Shown piece by piece: positions 58,739-64,000 of a stretch of 64,000 nt of DNA (the first letter of the stretch is position 1; every line of letters starts with the position of its first letter). The notes under the pieces are model-generated. The model had not been told where the DNA came from. It worked only from the letters and a program-made list of their open reading frames with translations, and did no database searches. A program made the translations under genes and the position numbers. The DNA comes from Ruminococcaceae bacterium UBA3903 (GTDB taxonomy: Bacteria; Bacillota; Clostridia; Oscillospirales; Acutalibacteraceae): the NCBI GenBank assembly GCA_002391625.1, contig DGFJ01000016.1:79794-143793 (forward strand), read 5' to 3'.

Positions 58739-60355
58739 TTAGCTTAGCTTGTCAAAACGGCGATATGTTTTACCGTCACGTTGAACTAACTCAATAAACA
58801 TATTATATGGGCGTACCCACAGACGATGTTCCTGCATATCCTTGTAAACAACAACAGCTTCTCTGGTTTCAGTGTTTTCAGCTACACCAATAACCTCGTA
58901 TTCGTTACCCTTGAAATGCTTGTATCTGCCAGGAGTAACCTCCTTTAAGGGTTCTAAGGTGCTGTTATACTCACATGGTGCGTTACCAGCATCATCACTT
59001 GACAAGGAAAACTCACCGTTGTTTAGCACCATTATTCTAGTGCTGTTAGCAGGGACAGGTATGTTAGCGTATCCGTTAACATCAAATACCTGACCGCTTA
59101 CGGTATCTGTTAATTTTGAAAAGCCGTTTTCTAGGTTAAAATCAACATACTGCTCATTTTCGTTTAAGTTAAGTGCTATATAAACGTGCTGGTTTTCAAA
59201 GCTTCTTTCATAAACCAGCTGTTCGTTTTTTATATTTTTATTTTCAAAATTACCATACTTTAATGCTGGCAAAGCGTGTCTTATTTTACCTAGCTTCTTT
59301 AAATATTCACACAAATTATTGTTAGCGTCAGGTATTTCACCAAAATTAATGCAGGGACGTAGGGCGGCATCGCTGCTGTTTGTGCGAGAACCCTTAATGC
59401 CCCATTCACTGCCGTAATAAATAGATGGCGTGCCTGGCATAGTGTACATCAAGCTATATACGTTGCCTAAATGACGGTTGTCACGGCAGTTATCGGCTAT
59501 ACGGTTAACATCATGGTTATCGACAAAGTTATATAGGCACAGGTGGCTGTATATTCCGCCGTTTGCGAACTGACGTTGCAGGGAATGTGCAATTTCAAAG
59601 TAGTTGTGGTCATTGTGTGATGACCAGTTGCCCTTGTAGCATTCGTAGTTTGTTACGCTGTCCAGTGTTTCGTTGTTTGCCCAACGGTTATAGTCCCCAT
59701 GAATAATCTCGCCCATTAGCCAAAAGTCGCTTTTTCTGCTTTTGCAATAGTTTTTTAGCTGTCTAAAGAAGTCTAAATCTATACAGTCCGCTGCGTCTAA
59801 ACGCAGACCGTCTATGCCAAAATCATCTATCCACATACCAACAGCATCTAACAGATGATTAACTACATTGCCATTTCTTAAATTAAGCTTTACCAAATCA
59901 TAACAACCGCTCCAGCCCTCATACCAAAAAGCGTCACCCATAGGGCTGCCGCCACCAAAGTTAAGGTTTTGGAACCAGTCACAGTATTGTGATGCCTGTC
60001 CGTTTTCTTGAACGTCTTTAAATGCCCAAAACTCTCTGCCAACGTGATTAAAAACACCGTCTAAAACAATCTTAATATCGTTCTTGTGCAGCTCCTCACA
60101 AATATGCTTGAAGGAAGCGTTGTCACCTAAACGGGCGTCTACTTTGTAATAGTCCTTTGTATCATATCCATGCTTGCTGGATTCAAACAAGGGTCCTAAA
60201 TATACTGCATTAATTCCTAATTCCTTTAAGTGAGGAATCCAATCAACTATTTTATCCAATCGATATGACTGTACCCCGTCATTGTACTCAGGAGCTCCAC
60301 AAAATCCTAAAGGATATATGTGATAAAATACAGATTCATTAACCCAATTACTCAT
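58739..60355 (-). CDS. GH13 alpha-amylase-family enzyme fused to a DUF1653 domain
   Basis: 538 residues from the ATG of MSNWVNESVFYHIYPLGF, with AGGTGA upstream. GH13 barrel motifs: DGVFNHVG (I), DGLRLDAAD with the nucleophile (II), LMGEIIH with the acid (III), FVDNHDVNR (IV). Beta-sandwich domain at about 375-460. The last 66 residues (473-538; GRYKHFKGNEYEVIGVAENT, later LWVRPYNMF) match DUF1653, which is usually a separate small protein. No signal peptide: cytoplasmic alpha-glucan or oligosaccharide hydrolase or transferase. Confidence 0.88.
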   Translation of the reverse strand: MSNWVNESVFYHIYPLGFCGAPEYNDGVQSYRLDKIVDWIPHLKELGINAVYLGPLFESSKHGYDTKDYYKVDARLGDNASFKHICEELHKNDIKIVLDGVFNHVGREFWAFKDVQENGQASQYCDWFQNLNFGGGSPMGDAFWYEGWSGCYDLVKLNLRNGNVVNHLLDAVGMWIDDFGIDGLRLDAADCIDLDFFRQLKNYCKSRKSDFWLMGEIIHGDYNRWANNETLDSVTNYECYKGNWSSHNDHNYFEIAHSLQRQFANGGIYSHLCLYNFVDNHDVNRIADNCRDNRHLGNVYSLMYTMPGTPSIYYGSEWGIKGSRTNSSDAALRPCINFGEIPDANNNLCEYLKKLGKIRHALPALKYGNFENKNIKNEQLVYERSFENQHVYIALNLNENEQYVDFNLENGFSKLTDTVSGQVFDVNGYANIPVPANSTRIMVLNNGEFSLSSDDAGNAPCEYNSTLEPLKEVTPGRYKHFKGNEYEVIGVAENTETREAVVVYKDMQEHRLWVRPYNMFIELVQRDGKTYRRFDKLS

Positions 60356-60587
60356 AAATATCACCTACGCAATTTAATTATATAGCCGCAATAATTACTG
60401 CGGTTAGTTTGCATTATAGCACAGTAAAATCCCTAAAGCAAGCTTTGACAGTGGTGTCAACCTATGATATAATAAAATTAATGATTTGTATATATTTTTG
60501 TAATATTCTTTGTTTATTATTGAAAATATGTTAAAATGCCATAAGAAAGTTGTGAAAATTTAATTCAACTGAAAAGGACGTGTTGTT

Positions 60588-61121
60588 ATGAACATTTGGC
60601 ACGATATTAGCCCTAGCAGAATTAAACCAAACGATTTCGTTGCCTATATTGAAATTCCTAGAGGCTGTAAGTCTAAATATGAGTTGGATAAAGAAACAGG
60701 TCTTTTAAAATTGGATAGGGTGCTGTATACATCAACACATTATCCAACAAATTATGGCTTTATCCCACGTACCTATGCTGACGATTTTGATCCATTGGAC
60801 GTTTTGGTGCTGTGCAGTGAAACGGTTTATCCCAGCACGTTAGTTCAATGCTATCCAATAGGTTTTTTACGAATGGTGGATTCTGGTTTAAACGATGAAA
60901 AGATTATTGCAATACCTTATAATGACCCCACCTACAACTCGTACAAGGATATTAGCGAGCTGCCTGACCATGTTTTTAGCGAAATAAAGCATTTCTTTTC
61001 TGTATATAAAACACTTGAACAGGGAAAACCAACTCAGGTTGAGGACGTACAGGGCGCACAGGCGGCACAAGAAATTATCCAAACAGCTATTGATAGCTAT
61101 ATAGAAAAATTCTGCAAATGA
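60588..61121 (+). CDS. ppa: Inorganic pyrophosphatase, family I
   Basis: 177 residues. YEIPRG-like start (IEIPRGCKSKYELDKETGLLKLDRVLYTSTHYPTNYGFIP) and the catalytic DDFDPLDVLVL motif match soluble family I enzymes. Hydrolyses pyrophosphate to drive biosynthesis. Clostridia more often carry the DHH-type family II enzyme, so family I here is a small point of note. AAAAGGACGTG precedes the ATG. Confidence 0.94.
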   Translation: MNIWHDISPSRIKPNDFVAYIEIPRGCKSKYELDKETGLLKLDRVLYTSTHYPTNYGFIPRTYADDFDPLDVLVLCSETVYPSTLVQCYPIGFLRMVDSGLNDEKIIAIPYNDPTYNSYKDISELPDHVFSEIKHFFSVYKTLEQGKPTQVEDVQGAQAAQEIIQTAIDSYIEKFCK

Positions 61122-61143
61122 ATATAAAGTGAGGTTTACTAAT

Positions 61144-61605
61144 ATGCCTGTTGAAGAACACCCAAAAGCAAAACGATTGAGAATTACCATGTGTGTACTA
61201 TTTGTACTTAATATTGTGTGTCTTGCCTTGCCATATGCGGCTGTACAGGAGGAGAACACGTACAGAACAATGACAGCTATACAAATGATTTTTGGCGCTG
61301 ATGCCAATGATGGCAGGTTTATAAAAATGGCATTGCTTTCATCGCTATTTTTAATATTACCATTAGCTGGCTTTTTAACAGCCTCCTTTGATAAACATAG
61401 AAATATAAAATGTATAGTTGGTTTTTTATCATCTGTTGGCGGTATTGTGGCTATCATATATATGATAGGGCCACAATATGTATCAATTGGCGCTACATTG
61501 GCATTGCTGTTATATATAGTATCAGCACTATGCTCTACAATGATGTTTATGACTAACCTGGCAATAGAAAATGAGAGCAGAGAAAATAAGGATTTGAAAA
61601 AATAA
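61144..61605 (+). CDS. Four-helix membrane protein, unknown function
   Basis: 153 residues from ATG 61144 with GTGAGGT upstream (an earlier in-frame GTG lies in that site). Four membrane segments: ITMCVLFVLNIVCLALPYAAV, MALLSSLFLILPLAGFLTA, IVGFLSSVGGIVAIIYMIG and LALLLYIVSALCSTMMFMTNL. Basic start and charged tail (ENKDLKK). 22 bases behind ppa, so probably the same transcript. No family recognised. Confidence 0.6.
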   Translation: MPVEEHPKAKRLRITMCVLFVLNIVCLALPYAAVQEENTYRTMTAIQMIFGADANDGRFIKMALLSSLFLILPLAGFLTASFDKHRNIKCIVGFLSSVGGIVAIIYMIGPQYVSIGATLALLLYIVSALCSTMMFMTNLAIENESRENKDLKK

Positions 61606-61620
61606 ATATAATTTTGTGCA

Positions 61621-61654
61621 GGGACGGGGCTTAAATTTAAGCTGCCGTCCTTTT
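61621..61654 (+). terminator. Terminator after the membrane protein gene
   Basis: GGACGG-GG-CTTAA / TTAAG-CT-GCCGTCC stem followed by TTTT. The next 260 bases up to 61914 contain only a 34-codon ORF (61703-61807) without a ribosome binding site. Confidence 0.75.
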
Positions 61655-61913
61655 GGTTGGTAAAATGTTGTATTTACTTTTGCACTTTTATGTGCTAAAA
61701 TTATGGAAAATGGGAAGCGTATATATTATACTAAGCTTAATAGAACAATGGGCAAGCTAGGGAAGCGTTGTGTGCAGCTTTATACTGCTGACTTAGACAG
61801 GCTTTAGCTGGAGGTCGTCATTTGCTTTATATAATAAAAGCCTTTCAAATTGTATTTGCCGTCTAATTATAGATTAGTATTACCATATTTTCACAACAAA
61901 GAAGGTGCAGTTT

Positions 61914-62222
61914 ATGAATTCTAAAATAAAAGATGAGGGTGTAGATCTGTTGTTTAAAGCTATACTATCATTAGATAATATGGAAGAATGTTATAGCTTT
62001 TTTGAGGATCTGTGCACAGTGCCAGAGATAAAAGCTATGTCACAGCGGTTAGTTGTTGCCCATATGCTTAGCGAAAAAAAGGTTTATAGTGACATAGTAA
62101 AGGAAACCGGTGCAAGCACAGCAACTATTAGCCGTGTTAATCGTTCGCTTATATATGGTTGTGACGGCTATGAGTTAGCATTTAACCGTATTAAGCAGGC
62201 AAACCAGCAGGAAAAGGAATGA
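61914..62222 (+). CDS. yerC: TrpR/YerC-family regulator
   Basis: 102 residues from ATG 61914 with AAGGTG upstream. The helices and the helix-turn-helix DIVKETGASTATISRVNRSLIYG match the YerC/YecD group of the Trp-repressor superfamily. In Bacillus YerC relatives are small DNA-binding regulators of unclear target. Four bases separate it from the methyltransferase gene. Confidence 0.88.
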   Translation: MNSKIKDEGVDLLFKAILSLDNMEECYSFFEDLCTVPEIKAMSQRLVVAHMLSEKKVYSDIVKETGASTATISRVNRSLIYGCDGYELAFNRIKQANQQEKE

Positions 62223-62226
62223 TGTT

Positions 62227-62988
62227 ATGAGCTCGTATTCCTTTTTTGCAGAGTATTATGACGGCTTGACAGAGAACGTCAACTATGCTAAGCGTGCAGA
62301 TTATATTATGAAAATAGCGGACTATGTTCACCATGATTTTGGGTTAACAATGGATCTGGCATGTGGTACAGGCAGCCTAACCATAGAGCTGGCAAAGCGT
62401 GGCGTGGATATTTTTGGCGTAGATGGTTCTGCTGCTATGCTGTCACAGGCACAGCAAAAATCCGCAGCTGAAGGGCAAAACATTTTATTTCTATGTCAAA
62501 AAATGCAGTCTGTTGACCTTTTTGGCACTATTGACACCTGTATATGCACCTTGGATAGTATTAATCATATTACTGATCCTAATAATGTGCAGAAAGCCTT
62601 CAATAAGGTATCGCTGTTTATGAATAAGGGCGGGTACTTTATTTTTGATGTCAATACTATATATAAGCATAGGGTGGTTCTTAGCAACAATACTTTTGTT
62701 TATGATACTAGGAATGTTTACTGCGTATGGCAAAATGCCTTAGATAAGGATAAAAAAACAGTTCGAATTTCCTTGGATTTCTTTGAAAATATTGATGGGG
62801 TATACGCCCGTAGAAGTGAAAGCTTTTCAGAGCGTGCATACTCTGATCAGGAGTTAAAATTAATGCTGAATAATGCCGGATTTATGGTAGAGCATATTTT
62901 TGGAGAAAATACGTTGGCACAACCACAGGAAAACTCAGAGAGAAATATTTATGTAGCCAAAAAAATTTCAGAGACGGGAAGGGTGTAA
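62227..62988 (+). CDS. SAM-dependent class I methyltransferase
   Basis: 253 residues. Motif I is LTMDLACGTGSLTIELAKRG (residues 38-57), motif II VDGSAAML, then DTCICTLDSINHI as motif post-I/IV. Typical of small-molecule class I methyltransferases of Clostridia often found beside hslO. Substrate unknown. Translation is probably coupled to yerC (GGAATGATGTTATG). Confidence 0.85.
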   Translation: MSSYSFFAEYYDGLTENVNYAKRADYIMKIADYVHHDFGLTMDLACGTGSLTIELAKRGVDIFGVDGSAAMLSQAQQKSAAEGQNILFLCQKMQSVDLFGTIDTCICTLDSINHITDPNNVQKAFNKVSLFMNKGGYFIFDVNTIYKHRVVLSNNTFVYDTRNVYCVWQNALDKDKKTVRISLDFFENIDGVYARRSESFSERAYSDQELKLMLNNAGFMVEHIFGENTLAQPQENSERNIYVAKKISETGRV

Positions 62989-62995
62989 TATTTGT

Positions 62996-63889
62996 ATGAG
63001 TAAAATCATAAGATGTATAACATCAGATGGCAGTATTATGGCATCTGCTATAGATAGCACGGATATAGTTGCAACAGCTCAACAGGTACATAAATTAAGC
63101 CCTGTTGCTACGGCAGCTATGGGACGGTTGCTAACAGCTTCATCTGTTATGGGTGCTATGCTGAAACAGCCCAACGCAGCAATTACATTGCGTGTAAAGG
63201 GAGATGGCCCAATTGGCGTTATGGTAGCTGTAGCTACCAGCAAGGGCAATTGTCGTGGATATTGCGAAAATGCACAGTGCAGGACTAGCTACTACAACAA
63301 CGGTAAACTAAATGTTGCTGAAGCTGTTGGTAAAGATGGCGTTTTAAATGTGTTGCGTGACTATGGCACTGGTGAACCATATATTGGTCAGGTTAACCTT
63401 GTTAGTGGAGAGATAGCCGAGGACATAACAAGCTATTATGCTACCAGTGAGCAGATACCAACCGTATGCGCGTTGGGTGTGTTAGTTGATAAAAACGATG
63501 GTGAATTATTGTTGTCAGGCGGTATGCTTATACAGCTGTTACCAGGTGCTGATGAAAAAATAGCAGAAAAGCTAGAGGACAATGTTAGAAGGCTGGAATC
63601 TGTTACAACCATGATGGCAAAAGGCTTGTCAGTGGAGGAAATGTGCAGATTGGCCTTAGATGGATTTGACATGGAGATACTGGACGAAATGCCAGTAAGC
63701 TATGTGTGTTCATGCAGTAAGGATAGGGTTATAAACGCATTAACCTCCTTGTCAAATGAAGAGCTTCGTTCTTTACCTGATGAAACAGGTTTTACAGAGC
63801 TTAATTGCAATTTTTGTAATAAGAAATATAAGATTAGTAAGGAAGATATAGAAAATTTAATAAAACTAAGAAGTGAAAAAATGGCATAA
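62996..63889 (+). CDS. hslO: Redox-regulated chaperone Hsp33
   Basis: 297 residues, normal length. The C-terminal zinc switch is present: CSCSKDRV (CxC, near 240) and CNFCNKKY (CxxC, near 275). The N-terminal domain has RVKGDGPIGVMVAVA. Under oxidative stress the cysteines form disulphides and the protein becomes an unfolding-stress holdase. Seven bases behind the methyltransferase gene, same operon. Confidence 0.95.
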   Translation: MSKIIRCITSDGSIMASAIDSTDIVATAQQVHKLSPVATAAMGRLLTASSVMGAMLKQPNAAITLRVKGDGPIGVMVAVATSKGNCRGYCENAQCRTSYYNNGKLNVAEAVGKDGVLNVLRDYGTGEPYIGQVNLVSGEIAEDITSYYATSEQIPTVCALGVLVDKNDGELLLSGGMLIQLLPGADEKIAEKLEDNVRRLESVTTMMAKGLSVEEMCRLALDGFDMEILDEMPVSYVCSCSKDRVINALTSLSNEELRSLPDETGFTELNCNFCNKKYKISKEDIENLIKLRSEKMA

Positions 63890-63943
63890 TAACTCGCTTT
63901 CTTGGCTTTTTATTGGAAATGTAAAAATTTTTTTGAAAAAGTG

Positions 63944-63972
63944 TTGACAAATTCTTAATGATATAGTATTAT
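63944..63972 (+). promoter_or_regulatory. Strong promoter at the window end
   Basis: TTGACA (63944-63949), 17-base spacer, TATTAT (63967-63972), preceded by an A/T-tract (AAAAATTTTTTTGAAAAAG) like an UP element. Transcription would begin near 63979. The AT-tract and sequence style resemble rRNA operon promoters of Firmicutes, but the transcribed gene lies outside the window. Confidence 0.75.
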
Positions 63973-64000
63973 ATAACACGTCGCTGAAAGACACCAGCTT

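Noticed and set aside
53124..60355. A functional starch-SCIFF gene cluster formed by the two GH13 genes and scfAB
   Set aside because: The genes have separate promoters and terminators and an IS remnant lies among them; the neighbourhood is probably accidental.
61703..61807. 34-codon ORF starting MENGKRIYYTKLNRTM
   Set aside because: No ribosome binding site, no neighbours to support it, and no recognisable family; probably chance.

Overview
The window looks like chromosomal DNA of a low-GC, Gram-positive, anaerobic Clostridia, most likely Oscillospirales/Ruminococcaceae. The evidence is clostridial-type ribosomal and EF-Tu/EF-G sequences, AGGAGG ribosome binding sites and consensus sigma-A promoters, a bacterial V-type ATPase operon, dipicolinate synthase genes (endospore chemistry), a SCIFF six-cysteine peptide with its radical SAM maturase, pyruvate formate-lyase, a flavodiiron protein, and several starch-related or fibro-slime secreted proteins. 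The genus is an inference; no rRNA gene lies inside the window.

Layout. 1-7400: the tail of rplL, a GNAT acetyltransferase, three small envelope genes of unknown function, then the str operon rpsL-rpsG-fusA and tuf with its own promoter. 7479-7889: a membrane-anchored relative of EF-Tu domain 3 directly behind tuf. 8300-15600: cca, a short-chain dehydrogenase, comFC-recD2 on the minus strand, a CofE-like ligase and an asparaginase. 15700-21900: copper ATPase with a C-terminal CopZ module, a polytopic glycosyltransferase-like protein, a membrane protein and a PHP phosphatase. 22060-23704: an ACT-domain/UPF0210 pair. 23788-32800: a nine-gene V-ATPase operon (G/H-C-I-K-F-E-A-B-D) with clear promoter and terminator. 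32978-38623: a 1722-residue secreted fibro-slime protein and a separate 46-codon peptide cistron whose promoter sits in a perfect dyad. 38768-41928: pflBA under a ZTP (pfl-type) riboswitch. 42048-45153: apgM, dpaAB and a small conserved gene on the minus strand. 45400-49378: a dTDP-4-dehydrorhamnose-reductase-like gene, a dicarboxylate symporter and a secreted lectin-like protein. 49932-52981: a redox-stress cluster with a ferredoxin, a Crp/Fnr regulator and FprA, with matching palindromes. 53124-60355: two GH13 enzymes flanking a flavoprotein, a chimeric pseudogene and the scfA-scfB locus. 60588-63889: ppa, a membrane protein, a TrpR-like repressor, a methyltransferase and hslO. The window ends in a strong promoter pointing out of it, possibly of an rRNA operon.

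How the parts fit. Translation genes, the V-ATPase (probably proton-coupled, because the sodium-ligand Gln position of the c-ring protein is Val), formate/one-carbon control through the ZTP switch, alpha-glucan hydrolysis and oxygen/NO defence through FprA suit a fermentative gut or rumen anaerobe. The points I would look at first are the EF-Tu domain 3-like membrane protein, the dyad-controlled 46-residue peptide gene, the internal CopZ start in copA, the FprA regulator palindromes, the GH13-DUF1653 fusion, and scfA with the hairpin between it and scfB.
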